Source: Auxenochlorella pyrenoidosa (taxonomy: Eukaryota > Chlorophyta > Trebouxiophyceae > Chlorellales > Chlorellaceae). Taken from it: DNA of 18,602 nucleotides. Of this stretch, positions 7,741-15,308 are shown one piece after another. The notes beneath the pieces were generated by a model. The model was not told the DNA's origin, made no database searches, and saw only the letters and a program-made list of their open reading frames with translations. Made by a program: the position numbers and the translations under genes. The number at the start of each line of letters is the position of its first letter. The stretch's first letter is position 1. The stretch is taken from positions 34,342-52,943 of the forward strand of contig KQ481993.1 in NCBI GenBank assembly GCA_001430745.1, written 5' to 3'.

Positions 7741-9666
7741 GACTCACATTTCAGGCCTCCTGCGGCTGCCTGGTCCCCTGCCGGGCCTTCTGCCGACACC
7801 ACAGGCGGCGGCGGCGGCACGACGGCTGCTGCATACCACAGCCGGCTGCTCTGGCTGCTGGTCAGACCCGCATGCGGCCGCGGCAGGCGCAGCGTGGCTT
7901 GCAACACTGGCTGCAGGCTGCCGGGCGCAAGGGAGTAGAGGTGCAGGGCGCCCTCGGCGCCTGTGGATAGCAACACCTCCCAGGCCGGGGGTGCGGCAGC
8001 AAGGCGCGCGGCCGCCGCCTCTGCGGCCGCCTCGGCCGCTGCGGCTGCCGACGCAGCAGCTACAGCTGCTGCTTGAGGCGAGGGCTGTGCAGCCGTGCCA
8101 TTTGCCTGAGGCAGCACGGGAAGCTCTTCTGTGAGGCCTGCTGCCGCTGCTGGGTCCGAGAACGCGCCATTGGCTGAGCTGTGGGTGCCTGCCTGTGTAT
8201 CCTGCCCTGCGGAGTGAGAGAGCTCAGGGCTGCTGGGCTGCAATGCTGCCTCCTCGCCTACCACGGCTGCACCTTCTGCCGAGGCTGCTGGTGCTGCAGG
8301 GCAGCCGCCAGCAGCGCTGCTGTCTACTTCCAGACCTTCTGCGGCAGCCGTAGCAGCTGCGGACGCCGCCGCCTCGCGCGCTGCAGCAGTGGCCTCTCGT
8401 GCCGCGGCCTGCGCAGCCGCCGCGGCCGCCGCCGCCATCGGTTCTGGTGCCGCAAGCCAGCGCACGCACTGCACCTCCCGGCCGTGTCGCTCAGTCCGCC
8501 CCACCACGCAGTCCTTCCGCCAGTCCAGCAGCAGCACGCTGCCGTCGGCATAGCCAGCAAGTACCAGGCCGCTGCTGCCCCCGCTGCCTGCTGGGCACGC
8601 TGCGCTGTGCTGCGGGGCGGCCGCCAGGCTGACCACTGCAGCCGGCTGCTTGCAGCCGCCCAGCTTCCGAGGCTTGGCCTCTGGGTCTGCCAGGTCCCAG
8701 GCAAAGAGGCTGCCGGCCTTGTCACCCAGCAGGGCGGTGCGGCCGTCGCTGCAGCGGGAGGGCAGGCAGGGGCGGGCGGACGGGTGGGAACAGAAGCGAA
8801 ACAGCTGACACACCAGCAGAATAAGCGGTCAACAGCAAGGCTCCGATGATGTGACCGGGCTGCGCCGGCGGACCAACGACCTGCATGCCCCCCTCATGAC
8901 GCTGCGAGGGCCGATGCGACGCTGCCCTCAAGCCGCAGGCTGCGCTACGGCTCAGCAAGCTCGCACCTGGTGACTGCAAGCGCCGTCACTTCGGCAGGCC
9001 GCTTGTACAGCGCCCGCACGCGCTGCATCGTTCCCACGTTCCACAGCCGCACGGCTCGGTCGGCTGCCGAGGAGACGAGCAGCGGCGGCAGCGGCTCGGC
9101 GCCGGTGGCTGCGGACGAGGGGCGGCCGCCCACGGCGGACCCCGCGAAAGCTACGGCCGTCACCCTGCGCACACCGGTTGCAGCAGAGGACACAACGCAT
9201 GTCCAGTCTTTGTTAATCCTGGTGCAAAAGAGTTCAAACGGCAACGCTGCCTAAAACAGGAACGAAGGGCGGCAGCAGAGGAGTAACATGGCATCACAAG
9301 GGTTTTGTGACACCGGCAGAGAGAGGTTTGGAAGCCCTCATGGCATGCAGTTAAGTGCATGCTGCCGCCCACCTGCCCATGTGGCCAAACAGTAGCGTGC
9401 GCACTGTCTGGGCTCGGGTGTTGAGCAGGACAATTGAGTTCTGTGCTCCATAAGCGTACATACCCAGAGCTGGTGCCCAGTCTGCCGTGTGTGAGCCATA
9501 CCTGCACCAAAAGCGCACAGGGAGGAAGCAAACCGATAGGCGGCGGTGGCGGGAGCAACCACCGCTGGGAGTTGTGGGGCGACTGCATGCATTGGGCGCT
9601 GCCCGCATCGGATCAGCCGGTCGACTCGCACCAATTGGGGGAGGGAGGCACCACTATCTGCTGCAT
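2195..9666 (-). CDS. GEMIN5: Gemin5-like WD-repeat protein
   Basis: Probable orthologue of Gemin5, the SMN-complex subunit that recognises the snRNA Sm site and m7G cap and also regulates translation. Exons (5' to 3'): 9666-9632, 9501-9373, 9164-8967, 8748-6512, 6296-5722, 5337-3680, 3444-3326, 3140-3060, 2884-2195, about 1,906 aa once one surplus base in the G run at 7170-7176 is discounted. N-terminus PPSPNWY (7-13) matches human PPSPNWY including the RNA-contacting W-Y pair. WD blades follow family order: LGDKAGSLFAWDL (about 129), LAGYADGSVLLLD, SSRLWYA (W425), LLLMTSSMDRSLLL, IGCGDRTIRV, WQGVTEKVTAVAW, LQLYSLSADG (Y897), LLRGHGGIIRSLMW, LLLSGGEDGSVRLWDV. A TPR-like part (about 1560-1720) has LTADFVSMSAAAG, LLREAVALATTRLLPGHPLLP and ELHAAYAEQL, parallel to human LTDNLVAMAPAAG and REAIAIAKARLRPEDPVL. 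Large Ala/Pro/Gln inserts separate the blades. The human C-terminal RNA-binding region appears missing. ATG 9666 is the only ATG in its frame before the conserved motif. Confidence 0.88.
2273..2308 (-). other. eIF4E-binding-like motif, copy 2
   Basis: The Gemin5-like tail reads RQRYSLQSLLQL, with Tyr at about residue 1873. This fits the 4E-binding consensus Y-x4-L-hydrophobic, with basic residues before the Tyr and a further Leu after it. Function is inferred from the pattern only. Confidence 0.5.
2456..2491 (-). other. eIF4E-binding-like motif, copy 1
   Basis: RQRYSAQQMMAM, with Tyr at about residue 1812, is 61 residues before copy 2 and shares RQRYS-x-Q with it. Met replaces Leu in the consensus, as in the GIGYF-type 4E-binding motif. 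The two copies look like an internal duplication. Confidence 0.42.
3324..3325 (-). promoter_or_regulatory. probable GC-AG 5' splice site in Gemin5-like gene
   Basis: Exon 3444-3326 most likely ends CAG|GCAAGC, a near-consensus GC donor, giving EEAAVQ joined to VYRRAGLLREAV. An in-frame GT alternative (GCG|GTGCAG, six bases earlier) would drop only V-Q. The intron is 3141-3325. Confidence 0.55.
4530..4605 (-). repeat. poly-Ala tract in Gemin5-like coding exon
   Basis: GCN-type codon runs encode a long Ala tract broken by single Glu residues. It follows the blade motif LLLSGGEDGSVRLWDV and lies in the linker between the WD and TPR-like regions. The third positions vary (GCA, GCG, GCT, GCC), so it is not a simple slipped triplet. 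Confidence 0.75.
5338..5721 (-). other. Gemin5-like intron holding a minisatellite
   Basis: A 384-bp intron, the longest of this gene. Donor AG|GTGAGG and acceptor CCTCCTGCAG on the minus strand; the split codon AG|C keeps frame. It contains the tandem array at 5525-5673. No coding signal is seen. Confidence 0.8.
5525..5673. repeat. intronic minisatellite with dimeric units
   Basis: Five tandem units start with CAGCTGTC at 5538, 5564, 5590, 5619 and 5645, with lengths 26, 26, 29, 26 and 29 bp. Units 2+3 and 4+5 form two near-identical 55-bp dimers: a CTCC-type unit of 26 bp followed by a CGCC-type unit of 29 bp. CAGCTG is itself palindromic. Confidence 0.85.
7170..7176 (-). other. one-base frame break in a G7 run
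   Basis: Within Gemin5-like exon 8748-6512 the frame carrying GLGAHVYGLSLLLPPG ends here, and the frame carrying SLLLAIGCGDRTIRV starts. Both parts are needed for the family alignment. Removing one G from this seven-G run (sense strand) joins them exactly. No GT-AG or GC-AG intron of usable length and correct phase is present. An assembly or sequencing slip in a homopolymer is the simplest reading; a true allele-specific frameshift is possible. Confidence 0.75.
7710..7739 (-). repeat. (CTG)10 run encoding ten Gln
   Basis: A perfect (CTG)10 on the plus strand is (CAG)10 in the Gemin5-like sense strand and encodes Gln at about residues 450-460. It sits in a loop between WD blades, just before VWLVTTSHGGGLLGW. 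Confidence 0.95.
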
Positions 9667-9833
9667 AGTTGCGCAGAGCAGCCTGGTCTGCGCGCGATCG
9701 GACCCGGACGGCCCAGCACAGCGTCTAGCTCCGCTCCCAGCAAACACAGATCGGCGAAAGAATAGGATGTGGGCGAAGTTGCCTCTCGTGAAGGGTTTCA
9801 CTGCTGCGCGAGAGTCAGCACGGCGCCCCCACT

Positions 9834-9854
9834 ATCCCGTCCGGGATTTCGCGC
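9834..9854 (+). promoter_or_regulatory. inverted repeat plus E2F-like site
   Basis: A 6-bp inverted repeat with a 2-bp spacer (9834-9847) abuts TTTCGCGC (9847-9854), which fits the E2F/DP consensus TTTSSCGC. It lies about 170-190 bp upstream of the Gemin5-like ATG. It is a consensus match only. Confidence 0.3.
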
Positions 9855-10292
9855 AAGCTGGATCGTGTCGCACAGTATTAGCTCCATGATTCACGCCCAT
9901 CTATGGCCTTTAGAGTCCTTTCCTTAGAAAACACAAACTGTTCGGACCTTCCTGCTGTGTCTGCACGCTCCTTGCCTTCGGAAGAGCGTGCCCGATCCGT
10001 CGAGGGTGTCGAATTGGCCGATGGACGATGCCCTGCGAGACATCTTGTCCCGCCGGCGCACCCGCCAGCCTTTGCCCTGCCTTTGCCGCGGCGCGGACGT
10101 CACCGTCATGAGTTGTGCACCCATTCGCTGCCCAGCGCAACATCTCATTTGACGAATGCAGATGGCAGTGCTTCTTTCCAGAGCAGTTTGTCAGTGTGCC
10201 GCCCATGTTGCCTTTCTGCCGCATTCCGAGCATGAGTCGGCATCACTATGCCAGAGCGGGCAGGGCCTGCAAGGTGGCACTGTGTGAGCTTG

Positions 10293-10313
10293 CAGCACGC
10301 AGCACGCAGCACG
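10293..10313 (+). repeat. (CAGCACG)3 direct repeat
   Basis: Three perfect 7-bp copies. The last runs into ACGTCA, a bZIP-type core. It is in the divergent promoter region, about 0.5 kb before the GRF-zinc-knuckle start. Confidence 0.85.
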
Positions 10314-10435
10314 TCACAAAGAGGCAGGGGATGTGCAAGGTACATAACGAGGCTGGGCAAGACAGCAGGAAGAGAAGCGATTGTATGGAGAAGGATCGCC
10401 CGCAGGCCCCATTCAATTCACGGGCTTCGGCAGGG

Positions 10436-10536
10436 ATGCTTGACTGCTGATGATACAAGGCAAACACACGAGTTGCTGACAATCTTTGCGCGCAACCGAC
10501 GCATCCCAGCAATCTGATTGCCCTTGAATCAAGCAT
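10436..10536 (+). ncRNA. possible C/D-box snoRNA (weak)
   Basis: An 8-bp perfect inverted repeat, ATGCTTGA (10436-10443) and TCAAGCAT (10529-10536), flanks a TGATGA C-box core (10448-10453), an internal CTGA (10475-10478) and a terminal CTGA (10514-10517). The order and size fit a C/D snoRNA. However, the stem is separated from the boxes by 4 and 11 nt, the base before TGATGA is a pyrimidine, and I could not match the guides to rRNA. It could be chance. Confidence 0.2.
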
Positions 10537-10819
10537 GCCGCTGAACACGGACTTTGTGGCAAGGAGCGAGGGGTTGCACAGAGGCGGCTCTCGGCAGACA
10601 CGAGGCGCAGGGTGCTGGACAAGCTTTAGGCAATTGGATTATCGAACATGTGTACATAAGTGTATCCATACAGATGCATTCATTCAACCAGATGGACAAG
10701 TGCCGGCTGGGGGAGTTGAATTCCGCAGCTCGGGTCAGGTTTCGACAGCACAGCACAGTGCAACTCAAATGGTGTGCCACTCCTGCGGCCGCCTCTCGTT
10801 CCGTTATCCTTGGCGAACC

Positions 10820-13198
10820 ATGGCAGCCCGCTACATACCTTCTAACACCGGCTTTGTGGAGCCTGTCGAGGAGCCGGACTGGGGGGAAGAGCCGCCAAGC
10901 GACGATTTGCTTGCGCCCAGCGAGCTGAGCGTAGCCCCGTCCGGCACAGGCGCTGCCATGATGCACAGCGCCCCGCGCCCTGGCATGCCGGGCAAGGGCG
11001 GCCCGCCGCCACTGCCGGGTCAGGCAGCGCCTGCGATGGGCGGCTTTTCTGAGCACGAGCTGGCATCGTATGCACTGGATGACGAGGGTGAGCTGGCTTG
11101 CTGGGGACTTGCAGCAAGCTTTGTGCGCTTGTCATTGTCTGGTGCCTCGCACCCACCAACGGTCTGCTCGGCCTGCCCATGGCCACTTGTGTCCTCTCCT
11201 CGTCTTGCAGACGACTGGGGCTCTGGCGGTGGGCAAGCTGCACATGCACCACAGCAGCAGCAGCATGGCACCGGCAACTATGGCGGAGGCTACGGGGGGA
11301 ACTACGGCGGCTACGCGGGCGGCGGCACCCATGGCGGTGCACTGCCGCCGGCGCCTGCACAGCAGCAGGCCGGCGGATACGGCGGGGGTGGGGCCTTTGC
11401 CTCTGCAGCTGACGACGAGTACATGTGCCCCAATTGCCCGGGCACTGCCTGCAGCCGTCGTACCTCCAACACTCAGAAGAACCCGGGCAGGCACGTGGGT
11501 GCTGGCAGGGTGTGGCCTGGGCTCTTGGGCGTCAGTCGAGCAGATCCACGGTTTCAAATGGCAGCATCCATGGGACGTTATGTTTATAGAGCCTTCTTAT
11601 TCTAAGGCTAGGCACGCCTGCTGCCTTCTCCTCTCCAGGGTGTTCTACAAGTGCGCGCAGTGCAACCTTTTCAAGTGGGTGCTGCAGGAGCCCTTGTGCG
11701 ATGGGCCGGCGGTGGCATGCATTGCGCAAACCAAGCTTAGTCTCTTGTTCTCGACAAATCACAGACTCGCGCTGTCGCCATGCTTGCTGCAGGTGGGCGG
11801 ACGAGGTGGGCGCTGCTGGCGGCGGCGGCGGAGGCATCGGTGGAGGCAGCGGTTACAGCCCGGTCAACAAGCGGCGCATCACCAGCTACGGCAGTCAGGC
11901 GAGAGAATGGACCTGCGTTGCGGGAGCTCCGGGCTCAGCATACTGGGCCTGTGAACGCTCGCGGGTGCTCAGCGTCTGCCGGCTGGCCGGACTACTCTGT
12001 CCACTGCCTGCTTCTCTCCATGTCCTCTTGCTGCCCTGGGCCTGCCAGCCTGCAGAAGGATGAGGGAGGCTACCAGCCGGGCTTTGGCGGCTATGGAGGT
12101 GGCGGCGGCGGCCCGCCGCCTGTCCCCGGCTCCAACACCTTCCAGGCAGCTGCAGACGGCGGCGCGCTGCGCGATCGCAGCAATGACGTATGCTACAAGT
12201 AAGTTGCTTGCCTGGCTCAGACGTGGCTGTGGACCTAGCGTGCAGCAGCAACAAAAGCTGGGTGGCTTGAGGCTGTCCGCTGTGGTAGGCGGAGAGGTCG
12301 GAGGGTGTGCTGTCAAGGCCTCTACTTGGCATGCACTTAAGCTGTTTTCTGGATTTCTCCCAATGCAGGTGCCACGGCGTGGGCCACTGGGCCAGCAAGT
12401 GCCCCAACCAGGGGGAGGGAGGGGGTGGCTACGGCGGTGGCGGCGGCGGCGGCTTTGCTGGCAGCCGCTACAAGGCTGATGGCGGTGGCGGCTCCACCTG
12501 GGGGGGGGCGCAGGGCGGTGGCGGCGCGTATGGCGGGGCTGCGGGCGGCAAGAGCGGTGCCTGCTTCAAGGTGGGAAGGCCATATGTGTGAGCGTTTGAT
12601 CCACCACCTGCCTGCCTGTTTAGCCTGCCAGCTTGCCGTCTCTGCATGCAGGGCCCCTTCTTGCCCTGCACCCCAACCCCCATTCCTGCAGCCGTTTCGC
12701 TGCAGTTTTGATATCCCTCTGCTATGTTGCTGTCCATGTGCAGTGCGGCGACACCACGCACTGGGCCAGCAAGTGCCCCAACCAGGGCGGCGGTGGCGGC
12801 GGCAGCTTTGGCGGCGGCGGCTACGGCGGCGGTGGCGGCGGCAACTTTGGTGGCGGCGGAGGCAAGAACAACGGCTGCTTCAAGGTGAGCCTGGTGCGCT
12901 GAAAGATTGAAAAAGGCTTGCTGGGTCCCTGCCTGCACATGCTCGTGCATGGTGCTCTGCCTGCCGCCTGCCGCATGGTGCTGCGGCAGTTGTGAACCAT
13001 CTTCCCCCTTGTCCGCTGTCCAAGCTCACGTTGTGCATTCTGCCACCTCTCGTCTCATGCCAGTGCGGCGACCCCTCGCACTGGGGCAAGGATTGCCCCA
13101 ACAACGACGGCGGGGGCGTCCGTGGCTACGGCGGCGGCGGGGCGGGCAAGCGGAAGTGGGATGGCGGCGGAGGCGGCGGCTACGGCAAGGGCTGGTAA
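10820..13198 (+). CDS. GRF zinc finger / CCHC zinc-knuckle Gly-rich protein
   Basis: A 436-aa nucleic-acid-binding protein. Exons: 10820-11087, 11211-11490, 11639-11674, 11793-11898, 12056-12198, 12369-12570, 12744-12884, 13064-13198 (TAA 13196-13198); all phases agree. Residues 1-90 are acidic/Pro-rich and not recognised. A Gly/Tyr-rich stretch follows. A GRF finger at about 160-200 reads MCPNCPGTACSRRTS, QKNPGR, then VFYKCAQCNLFKWADE. GRF fingers bind single-stranded nucleic acid in TOP3A, APE2 and TTF2. Three CCHC knuckles sit in Gly-rich linkers: CYKCHGVGHWASKC (about 276), CFKCGDTTHWASKC (343), CFKCGDPSHWGKDC (390). It is not topoisomerase 3: there is no room for a catalytic domain. Start chosen at 10820 for its GAACCATGG context; an in-frame ATG at 10769 would add 17 residues with a CxxC. 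Two introns use GC donors (11491, 11899). The 36-nt third exon is supported by the GRF motif. Confidence 0.82.
11491..11492 (+). promoter_or_regulatory. GC-AG 5' splice site
   Basis: The exon ends GGCAG and the intron begins GCACGT. The acceptor is CTCTCCAG at 11638. This is the only junction that gives the conserved QKNPGR|VFYKC of the GRF finger in frame; the nearby GT (CAC|GTGGGT) breaks the frame. Confidence 0.75.
11899..11900 (+). promoter_or_regulatory. probable GC-AG 5' splice site
   Basis: CAG|GCGAGA joins in phase 0 to the exon at 12056 (KDEGGYQPGFGG). An in-frame GT alternative exists at 11806 (GAG|GTGGGC). It would remove a 31-residue Gly-rich segment ending in SPVNKRRITSYGSQ, so alternative splicing is possible. 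Confidence 0.5.
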
Positions 13199-13412
13199 CT
13201 GCTTCAACGTGCGCAGAGTGGGCAACGGCCGAGGACCCCATTTGAGGACAGCTGCTTGCGCTGCCTGCCTGTCTGCCAGATGCTGCTGCCCCCAACAAGA
13301 ACCCGGGTCACCCTGTTGGCGGCCCCAACTGAGCCAGGTCCTTTGTCCATTTTTTTGTTGCATGTCGCAGCATGGACATGGCCACCAGATCTCGGTCTAC
13401 CCCAACCGCTAA
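13194..13412 (+). pseudogene. decayed fourth zinc-knuckle exon pair
   Basis: One base out of frame with the last coding exon, 13194-13208 reads GNCFN followed by a GTGCGC donor, just as earlier knuckle exons end GACFK or NGCFK before their introns. After 162 bp (13209-13370), with a T-rich tract and GTCGCAG acceptor, 13371-13412 reads HGHGHQISVYPNR and a TAA, resembling the second half of a knuckle with its last Cys replaced by Tyr. As written, translation stops at TAA 13196-13198 before this. It is either a relic in the 3' region or a genuine end of the gene hidden by a one-base error near 13193. Confidence 0.5.
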
Positions 13413-13977
13413 TCCCGCAATGCTCTTCACGGACAACCTGCTGGCATGCCCCAACGGCAGGCAGCACCAGTGCTGGCCACCGTTTGCTGGCAGTCCGCTA
13501 TGCCGCACATGCTCTGTCCCCTCCCCTGCTTGCTGTGCTGTGTTCCTTGCTTCCCTCTGCCTGTGCTCCCTCAGCCCTCGTCATAAGTCACAATAGCACT
13601 GCGGCTGCGCTCAGGCAGCTCACATGTAGGCTGCACTCTGTTCAACAAGCAATTTCAGATGACAAAGCCAGCGCACGCAGCAAGGTGGGAGCATGAGGAA
13701 GGTTGCATGCCGAGAAATGGAGCACATTACGGCGTGGCATGGGCTGTGCGTGGGGTGGAAGCCAGGCTGCTCTGCAGCTCATGCTTGCCTTGAGGGCAGC
13801 CTGCCTCGTTGCACCTCACAGAAGCCGGCCCCGCTTATCCTTGAACACCGCGTCTGCGCCCTGCACTGGCACGGCAGCATGCCAGGACAGTCAGCCAAGC
13901 CATGCGCGCAGATTCGGGGACCCCCGCTTGCATCTTCATCAGGGCAGCCGCAACCTGCGGAGGCCATCCTCAACCCC
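13199..13977. other. convergent 3' region
   Basis: About 780 bp between the stop of the GRF-zinc-knuckle gene and the stop of the unknown minus-strand gene. Besides the knuckle relic (13194-13412), no coding exon is convincing. I find no exact TGTAA on either strand; the nearest is TGTAG at about 13625 on the plus strand. Confidence 0.6.
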
Positions 13978-14944
13978 TCACAACCAGCTCGCCTCTTTAT
14001 AATAGGTGTTCAAGCAGTGGTCTGGCTCGTCAAGGGGGCGGGGCAGGCCGGGCACCTCGCCAGCGTACCGCCTGCAGCCCGTGCACCGAGGGCAGCAGGG
14101 GGATGGGTGCAGGCATAGAGGTCCACCACCGCCAAGGCCGGGCATCTGCTTGGGGCCAGTCGCATGCAGACTCTGGGAGTGGCCTTACGCCTGTCCTGCA
14201 CCCTCCATACATGTATCTACCCCTGTGCCTGCACCAGCACGCCCTGCTCACCCTTGCTCATCCGCCTCTGGCTGCAGACCGAGGGTGGCCAGGTAGGCAG
14301 CATGCTGCTCATGGGTCACCCCCAGACCGTACCGCAGGGACGCCCCTGTCCGCTCGTACGCACGATCGCCGCCGTGCATGCGGCAGTGCCGCACAAGCTG
14401 CGCCCACTCCCGCCGGTTGGCCTGCGGGGCGGGCAGGTTGGGGAGGGGCGGGTGGGGGCAGAGGGAGGGCGGGCTTGGAGCAGGGAGGGGAGCGGGCAGC
14501 GCGTGCCAGGTGGTGCTTCAGCAGCACCAACTGAGGTTGGCACATGCATTGTGCAGGCATGGTGGGATCTTCACGCAGCCCAGGGCTCACCACGGCGTGT
14601 GGATTGGGCGGAGGGCGCTCGGGCCGCAGGCTGCCGTCGGGCCAGCGGAATGTGGGGGGCCCGTGCTCCCGCAGCCGCTTGGCATAGTCGGCCTGCAGCT
14701 TTGCAGCTGCTCCGCTGTGCATTTGTTCTAGACCCTGTTTCCCTGGTGCTGCCACTAGCTGCTGCTGCTTCTGCTGCGCCGCCTCCAGCAGCTGCGCCGG
14801 CGGCTCTGCTCGCTGCTGCGCTTGTGACTGTCCAGTGCCTGCTCGGCCGGGCGGCGGCACGGCTGCTGCTGCTGCTGCTGTCTCCGGCGGCCCTGCAGGG
14901 GGCTGCCCTGCTTGCTGCTGAACATAGACGCTGAGCTTTGGCAT
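13978..14944 (-). CDS. unrecognised 205-aa protein, three exons
   Basis: I do not recognise this protein. Exons on the minus strand: 14944-14591, 14421-14252, 14071-13978 (TGA 13980-13978). Donors GTG|GTGAGC and GG|GTGAGC, acceptors CCCCGCAG and GGGCTGCAG, with agreeing phases. Start MPKLSVYVQQQ. Residues 12-75 are Ala/Pro/Gln-rich. A charged, conserved-looking part follows: LQADYAKRLREHGPPTFRWP (about 82-101), ANRREWAQLVRHCRMHGG, YERTGASLRYGLGVTHEQ, then the C-terminus PLDEPDHCLNTYYKEASWL. No signal peptide, membrane segment or known motif is apparent. It is divergent from the AP2 gene, 364 bp away. The consistent splicing, and aromatic and charged residues outside the low-complexity part, support a real gene. 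Confidence 0.62.
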
Positions 14945-15308
14945 CCGATCAGGCCGCTGCGCTGCAAGCGTTCCGCTGTTTCGGGACGGCTCCTCTGACC
15001 GGCTGCGTCTCCTCGTAAAGCTATGTTTCCCTCGTTAATATTCAATCCCGCTGTGCTGGATTTCGCTGCGGGCTTGCAAGTGGGGTGTTCAACAATACTC
15101 GCCAGCTCGGCAGGGCGCAAAGTGCGGGCTGCTCCATCAGGCCATCTGCAGTCATTTACACGCCCCCTACCGCTGTTTAGGACTGTGGAACGTCTCAAAA
15201 TATCTCTACAGGCGGTCCTGACGCCTGTGCAAAGTGGGCACCCCGCCACCCCTACAGCAGCGGCCAACCCATCGACCGGTCATCGCGGACCTGAAGTGGG
15301 TTTTCCAA
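14945..15308. promoter_or_regulatory. divergent promoter region, unknown gene / AP2 gene
   Basis: 364 bp between two divergent start codons, so both promoters must lie here unless a 5' UTR intron exists. Its most AT-rich part is about 15030-15050 (TTAATATTCAAT). No defined TATA box or repeated site is seen. Confidence 0.5.

Larger units (their letters stand above)
9667..10819. promoter_or_regulatory. divergent intergenic/promoter region
   Basis: About 1.15 kb between the Gemin5-like start (minus) and the GRF-zinc-knuckle start (plus), so both promoters must lie here. It is less GC-rich than the genes. No convincing coding exon or tRNA was found. Visible elements: an inverted repeat ATCCCG-TC-CGGGAT (9834-9847), an E2F-like TTTCGCGC (9847-9854), three tandem CAGCACG units (10293-10313) running into ACGTCA (10311-10316), and a C/D-snoRNA-like element at 10436-10536. 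No clear TATA box is seen. Confidence 0.6.

Noticed and set aside
2195..9666. Sec31 or a COPI subunit as identity for the WD protein
   Set aside because: The PPSPNWY start, two successive propeller regions and the LTADFVSMSAAAG/REAVALATTRL TPR-like motifs match Gemin5 order, not coat proteins.
9667..9801. In-frame N-terminal extension of the Gemin5-like protein up to 9801
   Set aside because: It begins with GTG, contains no ATG before 9666, and family members start only a few residues before PPSPNWY.
9903..10235. 110-aa plus-strand open frame in the intergenic region
   Set aside because: No recognisable motif, no splice support, and composition unlike the neighbouring coding exons.
10820..13198. 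C-terminal half of topoisomerase 3-alpha (which also has GRF and CCHC fingers in plants)
   Set aside because: There is no toprim or catalytic domain upstream, and the space to the divergent Gemin5-like gene is only about 1.1 kb of non-coding sequence.
13278..13330. A second GRF-like piece (PNKNPGHPVGGPN)
   Set aside because: It resembles the QKNPGR segment over only about 11 bases, has no Cys ligands nearby and ends in a stop; probably chance.
13372..13596. An alternative last exon of the zinc-knuckle gene via donor TG|GTAACT at 13195
   Set aside because: It would fuse a Cys/Ser-rich sequence of no family character. The relic knuckle frame fits the same acceptor better.
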